Source of the DNA: Sunxiuqinia elliptica
GTDB taxonomy: Bacteria > Bacteroidota > Bacteroidia > Bacteroidales > Prolixibacteraceae
Assembly (NCBI RefSeq): GCF_900113005.1
Contig: NZ_FONW01000015.1
Location: 1 to 64,000 of the forward strand
Reading direction: 5' to 3'
Length of the DNA stretch: 64,000 nt
In this document: positions 1 through 8,721 of the stretch, in pieces
How the letters are laid out: each line of letters begins with the position of its first letter
Position numbering within the stretch: the stretch's first letter is position 1
Translations under genes and position numbers: made by a program
Notes under the pieces: model-generated
Told to the model about the DNA's origin: nothing
Databases searched by the model: none
Seen by the model: the letters and a program-made list of their open reading frames with translations, nothing else

Positions 1-16
1 TCTCTCAAAGCGGGTG

Positions 17-46
17 CAAATATAGGGACCTTTTTCTTTCCCGCAA
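17..46 (-). promoter_or_regulatory. Bacteroidota-type promoter reading off the left edge
   Basis: On the minus strand there is TTG, a 19-nt spacer, then TATATTTG, a full match to the Bacteroidota TAnnTTTG -7 box with a correctly placed -33 element. It would start transcription a few bases before the window edge, so the transcribed gene lies outside the window. Sequence match only; no start site is known. Confidence 0.5.
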
Positions 47-361
47 GCGTTTTGATAATTTATTTTCTGCCTTTTTTTAACCCTTTTTCACATATACGCT
101 AGAATACAATTACTTAAGCCTCGAAAAAAAATTCACACTATTTTCTATTCTTTCTTCGGGAAATAAAAACCGCCTCTTTCCGTTTTGCCATTGACTTGTA
201 AATTGAGTATCTTACTCTAGTTAATACCTGGGCAGATTACCCCATATTCTGTTCGGGTCAATCAAGCAAAATAAATTTATACACTATATTGCACGATTCA
301 AATTAGCGAATACAATTACCAAGTAATAGCTATTATTAAATAAGATCAGATATATCTTTAT
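47..361. other. AT-rich intergenic region, no gene seen
   Basis: This stretch separates the outward-facing promoter at the left edge from the first gene. It is AT-rich with stops in all frames and I see no tRNA, hairpin terminator or repeat in it. It presumably holds the promoter of the gene at 362, but no clear TAnnTTTG box stands out. Confidence 0.4.
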
Positions 362-991
362 ATGAATAAACAAATGAAAAAAATGAAAAGAGCGTTTTCG
401 AAATACTTATTCTTCTGCTTGTTTTTAACCGTGTCTTCAGGACTTTCAGCACAGACGACATCCTTCAAAAGTGCATTTGACACCCTTAGCATTCAAGAAC
501 AATTTGACTTTTTATACAAAAGATCAAACACTTACGAGCAGTACAAAGTCATGTCGATTAGCGGTTATATGGATTTAAAGGCCAATCTTATTGATAGTGT
601 ATCAATGTACCAACAAGATGCCAACAGCCACATTCAAGAGATTAATACCCTAAAAGAAAACCTGATTGCGACAAATACGCAAATTGAGAAACTCGAAAAA
701 GAGCTAAATGATACAAAGAATTCCAAGGATAGTATGAGTTTGCTTGGGATTGAGGTTAGCAAAGCCAGTTACAATGCAATCATGTGGGGGCTTATTATAG
801 GATTGGCGGTTGTTGCATTGGTTTTATTCTCCTTATATAAACGGGGACACCAAGTGGTCAAAGAGACCAAAACACGACTAGGGGAAGTACAAGAAGACTT
901 GGAGAGTCTTCGGAAGAATGCTTTAGTAAGGGAACAAAAGCTAGCAAGAGAATTGATGGACTACAAACTAAAGCATAAACCAAACCGCTAG
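362..991 (+). CDS. Membrane-anchored coiled-coil protein of unknown function, Bacteroidota family
   Basis: The 209-residue protein starts with a basic stretch and a hydrophobic signal-like segment (about residues 14-30), followed by a QFDFLYKRSNTYEQYKV region, a heptad-rich coiled coil (about 75-122), the motif KDSMSLLG, one transmembrane helix (about 140-158) and a charged helical C-terminus. The motif order resembles a short Bacteroidota-specific family that databases often label 'tRNA (guanine-N1)-methyltransferase'. Nothing here looks like a SAM-binding or trefoil-knot fold, so that label is not supported. I read it as an envelope protein with a periplasmic coiled coil and a cytoplasmic helical tail. 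It is monocistronic and ends in a shared terminator. Confidence 0.85.
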   Translation: MNKQMKKMKRAFSKYLFFCLFLTVSSGLSAQTTSFKSAFDTLSIQEQFDFLYKRSNTYEQYKVMSISGYMDLKANLIDSVSMYQQDANSHIQEINTLKENLIATNTQIEKLEKELNDTKNSKDSMSLLGIEVSKASYNAIMWGLIIGLAVVALVLFSLYKRGHQVVKETKTRLGEVQEDLESLRKNALVREQKLARELMDYKLKHKPNR

Positions 992-1047
992 GTTCGGTTT
1001 TAAACAAGCCGAAACACACTATATAATACATTGAAATTTTAACCATA

Positions 1048-1083
1048 AAAAATGGAGGACTGTTTTCAGACCTCCATTTTTCT
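1048..1083. terminator. Bidirectional rho-independent terminator
   Basis: An 11-bp stem (AAAATGGAGG pairing with CCTCCATTTT, 12-nt loop) is flanked by A-tracts on the left and T-tracts on the right, so it can stop both the plus-strand coiled-coil gene and the minus-strand acyl-CoA dehydrogenase operon, which converge here. Confidence 0.75.
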
Positions 1084-1100
1084 TTTATACACGATATGAT

Positions 1101-2813
1101 TTACTGCATTTCATATTTATAGGAGCCTAAGTCGCTTAAATCAGAAGTACGGATAAACTCAGCATGAGCTTTCACCTGAGCTTTGGCAATCCGAATGTAG
1201 TTTTTAGCTGACTTGGCAAACATGGCATCCCGGTTAGAGTCGAGCACCAGCAAATAACTCATGATAATATTTCCAGCCATTTCGACTAAACGACGAGCAT
1301 GGAAATCGATAAACTCATTATCTTCAGTTGCCAGTACCTTATTAACTGCTTGTTCATACTCATCTGTTAAAATAATCAGCGTACGACGCAAGTGTTCAAG
1401 TTCCGGAGATACTTTTTCAGCTTCGTAAACCCGAATTTGATTGAGGTAAGCACCTGTAGTTACTCCGCGAATGGCTGCCACAACCTGTAACTGGGTAGTC
1501 CCTTCATAGATTGAGGTGATACGAGCATCGCGATAAATCCGTTCAACCGGATAATCCTTCATGAAACCTGATCCACCATGAATCTGCACAGCATCATAAG
1601 CTAACTGGTTGCTGTACTCACTGGACATTCCTTTAACCAAAGGCGTATAAATATCAGCAAGTCTCTGATATTTTTTCATCTCATCACGCTCTTCTTTCTC
1701 CAGTTTTCGCTCTTCGGCAATATGCATGTAGGTTTTATATACATCCACAAAGCGAGCTGTTTCATATAATAATGTACGCGATGCATCCAATTTTGCTTTC
1801 ATATTGGATAACATTTCGTAGACTGCAGGGAAACGCATAATGGCTTTACCAAACTGCATCCGTTCTTTGGCGTAGGCTAAAGCTTCACGATAAGCAGCTT
1901 CAGAAACTCCAACCGATTGAGCGGCGATTCCTAAGCGAGCGCCATTCATCAAAGCCATTACGTATTTGATCAACCCCATTTTACGAGAACCGACCAACTC
2001 AGCAGGAGCATCTTTGAATACCAATTCACAAGTCGGTGAACCAATAATTCCCATTTTGTGCTCAATACGACGCACTGTTACACCTCCGTCATTCTTGTCA
2101 TAAATGAACATCGACAATCCACGACCATCTTTCGTTCCTGGTTCAGAACGGGCAAGCACCAATGAAATATGACCATCACCATTGGTAATGAATCGCTTCA
2201 CTCCATTCAAAATCCATTTACCTGATTGTTCATCATAAACCGCTTTCAACTGAACAGCCTGCAAGTCAGAGCCTGCATCAGGTTCTGTCAGGTCCATGGC
2301 CATGGTATCGCCATTACAAACACGTGTCAAGTATTTTTCTTTTTGCTCTTCAGATGCAAATTCGTTGATGGTTTCAGCACAATCCTGCAAGCCCCAAATA
2401 TTCACAAAACCAGCATCGGCACGCGATACCACATCAGCAGCCATAATATAAGGTACAATTGGGAAGTTCAGACCACCATATTTCCGAGGTAAGGACATTC
2501 CCATCAAGCCTGCCTTATTCAATGCTTCAATATTTTCAGCAGTTCCACGGGCATAAACCACGTGTCCATCAACAACCTGAGGGCCTTCCGCATCAATTGA
2601 CTCGGCATTTGGACCAACAAGGTCGCCACAGATTTCACCAACAACCTCCAGCACCTTATCGAAGTTATCCATCGCGTCTTCATGATCCATTGGAGCATAT
2701 TCAAATGCTTCTTTCTCTGTGAAATTCCTTTCTTTTAAACGAACGATTTTCTCCATCAAAGGATGATCCAAGTGGAATTTCAATTCTTTATTATCGGTAT
2801 AATAATTAGCCAT
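1101..2813 (-). CDS. Acyl-CoA dehydrogenase family protein
   Basis: FAD enzyme that introduces the alpha-beta double bond into acyl-CoA and passes electrons to ETF. The core acyl-CoA dehydrogenase fold covers about residues 60-450: the FAD/substrate motif MDLTEPDAGSDL near 173-184, the C-terminal flavin motif IHGGSGF near 411-417, and IYEGTTQ near 435-441, whose Glu is the expected catalytic base. At 570 residues it is longer than the usual 380; it has a charged insertion near 362-385 and a roughly 120-residue helical C-terminal extension, as in bacterial long-form paralogues. It is the last gene after etfB and etfA with 43 bp spacing, so ETF is its probable electron acceptor. Chain-length preference cannot be read from the sequence. 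Confidence 0.93.
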   Translation of the reverse strand: MANYYTDNKELKFHLDHPLMEKIVRLKERNFTEKEAFEYAPMDHEDAMDNFDKVLEVVGEICGDLVGPNAESIDAEGPQVVDGHVVYARGTAENIEALNKAGLMGMSLPRKYGGLNFPIVPYIMAADVVSRADAGFVNIWGLQDCAETINEFASEEQKEKYLTRVCNGDTMAMDLTEPDAGSDLQAVQLKAVYDEQSGKWILNGVKRFITNGDGHISLVLARSEPGTKDGRGLSMFIYDKNDGGVTVRRIEHKMGIIGSPTCELVFKDAPAELVGSRKMGLIKYVMALMNGARLGIAAQSVGVSEAAYREALAYAKERMQFGKAIMRFPAVYEMLSNMKAKLDASRTLLYETARFVDVYKTYMHIAEERKLEKEERDEMKKYQRLADIYTPLVKGMSSEYSNQLAYDAVQIHGGSGFMKDYPVERIYRDARITSIYEGTTQLQVVAAIRGVTTGAYLNQIRVYEAEKVSPELEHLRRTLIILTDEYEQAVNKVLATEDNEFIDFHARRLVEMAGNIIMSYLLVLDSNRDAMFAKSAKNYIRIAKAQVKAHAEFIRTSDLSDLGSYKYEMQ

Positions 2814-2856
2814 TTCTTTAAAGATTTAAAGTTTTTACAAGCACACAAAGCCTACC

Positions 2857-3876
2857 CTATTTGGTATTCTTTTTATAATACTTGATCATTTTTGGAATAA
2901 TTTCGGCTACATCGCCGGTAATCACATAATCAGCTACTGCATTGATCGGAGCCTCAGGATCCGTATTGATTGCAATAATCTGAGCTGACTCTTCCATACC
3001 CGCACGGTGCTGAATTTGTCCTGAAATTCCACAGGCAATATATAGTTTTGGACGAACGGTAACACCGGTTTGCCCAATCTGACGCTCATGCTCCACATAA
3101 CCAGCATCAACAGCAGCACGAGATGCTCCAACTTCGCCTCCTAAAACTTCGGCTAAATCATACAGTAATTGGAAGTTTTCTTTTGAGCCCATTCCGTAGC
3201 CACCTGCGACAACGATTGGAGCTCCTTTCATGTTAACCTTGCTTTTCTCCATATGACGCTCAATGATTTCAACAGCGAAATCGGCATCACTGACATACTT
3301 AGCAACATCAAGCTTAACAACTTTTCCTTTATATTTTGGATCCAGAACTTGCTTTTTCATTACTCCTTCGCGAACTGTTGCCATCTGCGGACGACAATCC
3401 GGATTAATGATGGTAGCAATAATGTTACCTCCAAATGCCGGGCGAATCTGATAAAGTAAGTTTTCGTAGTTTTTATCTTGCTTTTTATCCAAATGGTCGC
3501 CAATCACCAAGCTGGTGCAATCGGCAGTCAAACCACTGTGCAAAGCTGAAGAAACGCGCGGCCCCAAGTCACGACCGATTGAAGAAGCTCCCATCAAAGC
3601 AATTTGTGGCTTCTGCTCTTCGAACAATTTTACAATAATTGAGGTGTGAGGCAATGTACTGTAGGGAAACAAGCGTTTATCATCGGCAACATGAACCGTA
3701 TCGACTCCATAAGGGAAAATTTGTTCTTCAACACCCTCTAGCTGATGCCCAATAACAATCGCTTCCAATTTACATTTTAACTCGTTGGCCAACGAACGGC
3801 CTTTGGTCATCAACTCCTGGCTGACTTCAGCCACCTGACCATCTTCTATTTCGCAATATACAAATACGCTATTCAT
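2857..3876 (-). CDS. etfA: Electron transfer flavoprotein subunit alpha
   Basis: Carries the FAD-binding half of the ETF heterodimer, which moves electrons from acyl-CoA dehydrogenases to the membrane chain. The 339-residue length is normal. The C-terminal FAD domain (about 210-330) shows VVAGGYGMGS, the GASRAAVDAGY stretch, the QIGQTGVTVRPKLYIACGIS block and the IAINTDPEAPI motif typical of EtfA. It lies 18 bp downstream of etfB and 43 bp upstream of the acyl-CoA dehydrogenase, one operon. Confidence 0.95.
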   Translation of the reverse strand: MNSVFVYCEIEDGQVAEVSQELMTKGRSLANELKCKLEAIVIGHQLEGVEEQIFPYGVDTVHVADDKRLFPYSTLPHTSIIVKLFEEQKPQIALMGASSIGRDLGPRVSSALHSGLTADCTSLVIGDHLDKKQDKNYENLLYQIRPAFGGNIIATIINPDCRPQMATVREGVMKKQVLDPKYKGKVVKLDVAKYVSDADFAVEIIERHMEKSKVNMKGAPIVVAGGYGMGSKENFQLLYDLAEVLGGEVGASRAAVDAGYVEHERQIGQTGVTVRPKLYIACGISGQIQHRAGMEESAQIIAINTDPEAPINAVADYVITGDVAEIIPKMIKYYKKNTK

Positions 3877-3894
3877 AACTGATCTGTTAGGGGA

Positions 3895-4770
3895 TTAACC
3901 AATGGTGTGACTTTCAATCAGCTCGCGCATCAAATCATCGATGTCGCTATCTGCTGAAGTAATAACTTTTGCCTCTTTCGCCTGAAGAACAACGTTCTCC
4001 ACCTTTTTTACTTTTGTTGGCGAACCACTCAAGCCCAACTCAGCATGATCCACTTCAATATCATTTACCGTCCACTCCGGAATATTCAGGTAAGGACGAT
4101 CATTATAAAGGTGTAAATAATCTTCGTTTGAATTCTGAAGTTCAGTTACCGTTTTAGCGTGCTTGTACTTCATGATCAATTTGGCATTGCGCGCCCGACA
4201 ATCAGGAGCCGACCCGTTTACTGTTAATACCAACGGAACCGGACAAGAAACAGTCTCCACTCCACGCTCCAAACGACGCTTCATCTCAACTTTACCATTC
4301 TCAATCTTTTGAATTTCTTCGACGTAAGTAACTTGAGGCAAGCCCAATTTTTCAGCAACCTGAGGACCTACCTGAGCAGTATCTCCATCAATTGCCTGGC
4401 GACCAGCAATTACAATATCAAAATCTTTCACTTTTTTCAATGCTCGAGAAATAGCATAAGAAGTCGCCAACGTATCAGAACCTGCAAAAGCACGATCGGT
4501 CAATAAAATACCGCCATCTGCTCCACGGAACATTCCCTCCCGAATAATCTCGGCAGCACGACCTGGTCCCATCGTCAAAATTGTAACTGTAGATCCAGGA
4601 AACCTATCTTTAATGCGAAGCGCTTGCTCCAATGCATTTAAATCTTCCGGATTAAAAATTGCCGGCAAAGCTGCACGGTTTATCGTACCGTCAGCTTTCA
4701 TCGCATCCTTGCCAACATTACGGGTATCGGGTACCTGTTTGGCAAGAACAATAATCTTATAAGCCTTCAT
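3895..4770 (-). CDS. etfB: Electron transfer flavoprotein subunit beta
   Basis: Partner of EtfA. At 291 residues it begins IIVLAKQVPDTRNV and contains ADGGILLTDRAFAGSDTLATSYAISRAL and the GRQAIDGDTAQVGPQVAEKLGLPQVTY nucleotide-binding block characteristic of EtfB. It is the first gene of the etfB-etfA-acyl-CoA dehydrogenase operon, with a strong promoter match about 100 bp upstream. Together with the dehydrogenase it supports beta-oxidation, reverse butyryl-CoA chemistry, or branched-chain acyl-CoA turnover. Confidence 0.95.
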   Translation of the reverse strand: MKAYKIIVLAKQVPDTRNVGKDAMKADGTINRAALPAIFNPEDLNALEQALRIKDRFPGSTVTILTMGPGRAAEIIREGMFRGADGGILLTDRAFAGSDTLATSYAISRALKKVKDFDIVIAGRQAIDGDTAQVGPQVAEKLGLPQVTYVEEIQKIENGKVEMKRRLERGVETVSCPVPLVLTVNGSAPDCRARNAKLIMKYKHAKTVTELQNSNEDYLHLYNDRPYLNIPEWTVNDIEVDHAELGLSGSPTKVKKVENVVLQAKEAKVITSADSDIDDLMRELIESHTIG

Positions 4771-5086
4771 CTTATTTAAATTTGTCAGTTTTATTTCTGT
4801 TTATTTTGTGTTTTTGCAGAAGGGAGGAAGAGCGGGTGAAATGCCATATCTCCCTTGCAAGGCAAGCAAATATAACCAAACAGCCCTAAGAAATCAAGCA
4901 AATGGGCTCCCCTAGCCGCTCACTTCGGGATTCAAAAAAATCAATTCATAGTTCGAGTAAATTAATTCGAAAAGGAAGTATTCCTAAAAATCTTGGTCTA
5001 CGAGCGTTTAAAACAATCTAACCTATTTTTCTAAAAATCATTTCCTTTCCGATCAACAACTCTATTTATAATGATTTTAATCTAAA
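4771..5086. other. 316-bp intergenic region with the etf operon leader
   Basis: Holds the etfB promoter and about 90 nt of leader on its left side. The right half is AT-rich and follows the end of the minus-strand acyl-CoA synthetase gene. I see no gene, tRNA or strong terminator hairpin. Confidence 0.5.
4867..4897 (-). promoter_or_regulatory. Promoter of the etfB-etfA-acyl-CoA dehydrogenase operon
   Basis: Minus strand: TTG, 20-nt spacer, then TATATTTG, which matches the Bacteroidota sigma consensus (TAnnTTTG) exactly at the -7 box. It lies about 97 bp upstream of the etfB start. Confidence 0.6.
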
Positions 5087-6739
5087 TTAAGCTTCTTCAC
5101 CCCGAATTTCAACCCGTCTGATTTTCCCTGAAATTGTTTTAGGAAGTTCATCGACAAACTCCACAACTCGTGGATATTTGTATGGAGCCGTTGTATGTTT
5201 GACATGATTCTGAATTTCTTTACGTAGCTCAGGAGTTCCCGGACGATAATCTTTTGCCAGAACGATGGTTGCTTTCACCACTTGTCCTCTCACCTCGTCA
5301 GGAACCGCAGTAACAGCACACTCCACCACTGCCGGATGTTCCATCAAGGCACTTTCAACTTCAAAGGGCCCAATTCGATACCCTGAGCTCTTAATCACAT
5401 CATCAGCCCGACCTACAAACCAGAAGTAACCATCTTCATCTCTCCATGCCAAGTCGCCGGTGTAATAATAGCCATTGTGCCAGACAGCTTTGGTTCGTTC
5501 TGGCTCGCAATGGTATTCTTTAAATAAGCCAACAGGAACATGTTCCTTCGTTTGCACTACAATCTCCCCCACTTCGCCATCTTCACAAAACCGCCCTTCG
5601 GGGTGTTGCAACTCAATTTTATAAGCAGGATTTGGCACACCCATTGAGCTCGGTTTAGGTTCCATCCATGGGAAAGTAGCAATTGTTAAGGTTGTCTCTG
5701 TTTGACCGTAGCCTTCCATCAATTTAATGCCGGTTAACTTAAAGAAACGATTGTACACTTCTGCACTTAACGGCTCGCCAGCAACAGTACAATATTTTAA
5801 TGCCGATAAATCATAAGCTGAAAAATCTTCCCGAATCAAAAAGCGGTAGACCGTTGGAGGAGCACAAAAGGTATTTACTTTATACTTACTGATCACCCCC
5901 AACAAATCAACTGGATCAAATTTCTCGTGGTCATAAACAAACACTGCAGCACCAGCTAGCCACTGTCCATATAGCTTTCCCCAAACAGCCTTTCCCCATC
6001 CGGTATCGGCCACGGTTAGGTGTAAATCATTTTCGGATACCTTGTGCCAATACAAAGCTGTGACGATATGTCCTAAAGGATAGGTAAAGTCGTGAGCGAC
6101 CATTTTGGGATTTCCAGTCGTTCCCGAGGTAAAATACAGCAACGAGATGTCAGAGTTTTTGGCAAGTGCTCTCTGAGAAGCAAATGGAGGAGCTGTTGCA
6201 ATGCCCGATTTAAAATCAAGCCATCCCTCCTTCACCGAAGGACCGACAGAAATTCGGAATTGCACCGAGGGCGAGTGCTGCATTGCTTCATCAACTTCTT
6301 TGGTTATTTCGTCTTCGCCTACTGCAACAATCGCTTTCACTCCAGCCGAATTGTTCCGATACACCAAATCTTTCTTCTTTAAGAGGTGTGTCGCCGGAAT
6401 ACAGACCGCTCCAATCTTGTGTAGCGCTATGATTGAAAACCAAAACTCAAACCTTCTTTTTAAAATGAGCATTACTCTATCGCCATGAGAAATTCCAAGG
6501 CTTTGAAAGTACGAAGCTGTTTGATCAGAATATCGTTTGATATCAGCAAAAGAAAATTCGTGAAACTGACCTTGGTCATTCGTCCACACCAACGCCTTTT
6601 TTTCCGGCTCGAGCCGGGCATATTCATCAACGATATCGTAAGCAAAGTTGAAATTATCCGGAACCTCAATCTTTAGTTTACTATTAAATTCACTTAAGCC
6701 TTCAAATTCCGATTGGTGTAAATATTTTGTTGCTAGCAT
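5087..6739 (-). CDS. AMP-forming acyl-CoA synthetase (AMP-binding protein)
   Basis: Activates a carboxylic acid to its acyl-CoA through an acyl-adenylate. The 550-residue protein has the adenylate-forming motifs in order: [11 protein letters not shown] (about 202-212), [32 protein letters not shown], and the catalytic lysine in [10 protein letters not shown] near Lys539. It resembles medium-chain (ACSM-like) or butyryl-CoA synthetases more than acetyl-CoA synthetase, but the substrate cannot be fixed. Its ATG overlaps the stop of the upstream XRE-cupin regulator (TAATG), so the pair is co-transcribed and probably translationally coupled. Confidence 0.92.
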   Translation of the reverse strand: MLATKYLHQSEFEGLSEFNSKLKIEVPDNFNFAYDIVDEYARLEPEKKALVWTNDQGQFHEFSFADIKRYSDQTASYFQSLGISHGDRVMLILKRRFEFWFSIIALHKIGAVCIPATHLLKKKDLVYRNNSAGVKAIVAVGEDEITKEVDEAMQHSPSVQFRISVGPSVKEGWLDFKSGIATAPPFASQRALAKNSDISLLYFTSGTTGNPKMVAHDFTYPLGHIVTALYWHKVSENDLHLTVADTGWGKAVWGKLYGQWLAGAAVFVYDHEKFDPVDLLGVISKYKVNTFCAPPTVYRFLIREDFSAYDLSALKYCTVAGEPLSAEVYNRFFKLTGIKLMEGYGQTETTLTIATFPWMEPKPSSMGVPNPAYKIELQHPEGRFCEDGEVGEIVVQTKEHVPVGLFKEYHCEPERTKAVWHNGYYYTGDLAWRDEDGYFWFVGRADDVIKSSGYRIGPFEVESALMEHPAVVECAVTAVPDEVRGQVVKATIVLAKDYRPGTPELRKEIQNHVKHTTAPYKYPRVVEFVDELPKTISGKIRRVEIRGEEA

Positions 6740-7305
6740 TATTCCGGTATTTTAAATATCATGGCTAAAAATTTGGCTTCTCTCTCATTCAAGGCAGTCA
6801 TACAGTGGGGTAAGGAAGAATCGAACCAAATGGAATCACCTTCATCCAGAATGAGTGATTTTCCATTCAATACAATCTGCAACCGCCCTTCCAATACCAA
6901 ATTAAATTCCTGTCCGGCATGGCGATAACCGTTACTCTGATCGATCTTGTTTTCTGGAGATACAGTCACCAAGAAAGGTTGCGCAGCCTTATTGATAAAA
7001 CTTTCGTTTATTGACTGGTATTGATATTCTTTTCGACGAGCGACAATGGGACCAGTTCCTTTTCGGGTAATGGAGTAATGTTGCATTCGAGGATTGTCTC
7101 CTGTTAAAAGAGTTGTCAACTCAATATTATAGACTGAAGAAAAGCGATAAAGAAAACTCACTGGAATATCGACCTCTCCACTTTCATATTCCTGATACTG
7201 CTTCAGGGAGATTTCACAAGCCGTGGCACAGTCTTCTTCTGATAGATCTAATGCATCGCGAAGCCCGCTCAAGCGTTCAGCGATTTGCTTAAGTTTTATA
7301 TCCAT
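6739..7305 (-). CDS. XRE-family transcriptional regulator with cupin sensor domain
   Basis: An N-terminal helix-turn-helix (about residues 5-60: [23 protein letters not shown]) is followed by a C-terminal cupin (about 110-185: [37 protein letters not shown]). I chose the internal ATG at 7305 ([12 protein letters not shown]) because homologues of this family start at the helix before the HTH; an in-frame upstream start at 7341 would add 12 residues. The regulator is directly upstream of and overlaps the acyl-CoA synthetase gene, so it probably senses a metabolite of that enzyme. Ligand unknown. Confidence 0.88.
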   Translation of the reverse strand: MDIKLKQIAERLSGLRDALDLSEEDCATACEISLKQYQEYESGEVDIPVSFLYRFSSVYNIELTTLLTGDNPRMQHYSITRKGTGPIVARRKEYQYQSINESFINKAAQPFLVTVSPENKIDQSNGYRHAGQEFNLVLEGRLQIVLNGKSLILDEGDSIWFDSSLPHCMTALNEREAKFLAMIFKIPE

Positions 7306-7440
7306 AGTTAGTTGTTGTTTTTTTGAAGTACTCTTAAACACTCCTGATCTTAAAAATAGAAATTATATCAAAAAAATCCCCCCATTAGCTCAACGAATCA
7401 AGAAAACACTTTTAGCCTTAACCTATGGTTCATGTCAACT

Positions 7441-7474
7441 AAAAAAGCCTCATCCCGCGAACGGAATGAGGCTT
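7441..7474 (-). terminator. Rho-independent terminator of the oad operon
   Basis: Minus strand: AAGCCTCAT pairs with ATGAGGCTT over a 12-nt loop and is followed by a T6 run. It lies about 20 bp after the oadB stop codon. Confidence 0.85.
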
Positions 7475-7494
7475 CTCCTTCAGTTTATTCTTTT

Positions 7495-8706
7495 TTACCC
7501 TAAAAATGAGATCAGAACACCAGCAGCAACGGCCGAACCGATTACTCCTGAGATGTTACTGGCCATGCAATATTGTAGAACATGATTCTTAGGATCATAT
7601 TGAATTGCAATTTCATTTGCTACTCTGGAAGCCATTGGCACAGCACTTAACCCAGTAGCCCCAACCAAAGGGTTGATTTTTTTACGGGCAAACAGGTTAT
7701 ATACTTTAACAGCCAAAATACCGCCAGCAATAGAAATTGCAAATGCGATAAAACCACCAACAATAATCATGATGGTTTGAACATTTAAAAACACTTCTGA
7801 TGTCATGGTCGCTCCAACCGTCAATCCTAAAAAGATAGTTGCAGTGTTCATAATAGAACCGGTTGCCGCATCGGACAAACGAGCAACAGTAACTCCAACT
7901 TCCTTAATCAGGTTACCAAAGAGCAACATTCCTAAAAGTGGAACTGACGAAGGAACGAAAATTGCAATAACAATTCCCAACACAATCGGGAACGCAATTT
8001 TCACTGCTTTTAGGTTCTTGATTTTACGCTTAGGAGGATACAACTTATCCATCTCCTTCATGTTGATCCGAAGCTCCTTTTCAGAACACAGTTTGCGTGC
8101 TACCAAAGGAACAATAACAGGAACCAAGGCCATATATGAATAGGCTGCAATGGCAATCGGTCCCAACAAATGCGGAGCCAACATGATGGTGGTATAGATC
8201 GCTGTTGGGCCATCGGCACCACCAATAATCCCTAATGAACCAGCCTCTGCCGGAGTAAATCCGAAAGCAATGGCTGAAAGTAGTACGGTAAAAATACCGA
8301 TTTGCGCTGCTGCCCCAAAAAATGCCAGCCGCAAGTTACGAAGCATCGGGCCAAAGTCGGTTAAAGCCCCAACTCCCATAAAAATAATAGGAGGCAGAAA
8401 ACCAGTTTTAATTAGCGAATAATACAGGAAGTTCATGATTCCATGATCATGCGCAATTTCAAACAAGTTCTTATAATGATGCTCGTCAATTTGAATATAC
8501 TCTGCAGGAACGACTCCCATACCTCCTCCAGGAAGGTTGGCCAGGATTAGTCCGAAAGCAATTGGAATCAATAGAAGTGGTTCATACTTCTTCTTAATTC
8601 CGAGGTAAAGAAGCAAGGCTCCTATCACCAACATTAAAATTGTTCCCGGTCCATCAATAAAATCCTGGATGGCAGTCATATTGTAGAGTTTCTCTAAAAT
8701 AGCCAT
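7495..8706 (-). CDS. oadB: Sodium-ion-translocating decarboxylase, beta subunit
   Basis: Integral membrane subunit that decarboxylates carboxybiotin and exports Na+. The 403-residue protein has about nine to eleven hydrophobic segments and the conserved GGADGPTAIYTTIMLAPHLLGPIAIAAYSYMALVP region, which carries the key Asp of the OadB/MmdB/GcdB family. The C-terminal MASNISGVIGSAVAAGVLISFLG is also typical. It follows oadA by 15 bp and oadG lies upstream, giving a complete G-A-B pump. Whether the natural substrate is oxaloacetate, methylmalonyl-CoA or another acid depends on the alpha subunit. Confidence 0.93.
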   Translation of the reverse strand: MAILEKLYNMTAIQDFIDGPGTILMLVIGALLLYLGIKKKYEPLLLIPIAFGLILANLPGGGMGVVPAEYIQIDEHHYKNLFEIAHDHGIMNFLYYSLIKTGFLPPIIFMGVGALTDFGPMLRNLRLAFFGAAAQIGIFTVLLSAIAFGFTPAEAGSLGIIGGADGPTAIYTTIMLAPHLLGPIAIAAYSYMALVPVIVPLVARKLCSEKELRINMKEMDKLYPPKRKIKNLKAVKIAFPIVLGIVIAIFVPSSVPLLGMLLFGNLIKEVGVTVARLSDAATGSIMNTATIFLGLTVGATMTSEVFLNVQTIMIIVGGFIAFAISIAGGILAVKVYNLFARKKINPLVGATGLSAVPMASRVANEIAIQYDPKNHVLQYCMASNISGVIGSAVAAGVLISFLG

Positions 8707-8721
8707 AAACAGGATTTTGGA

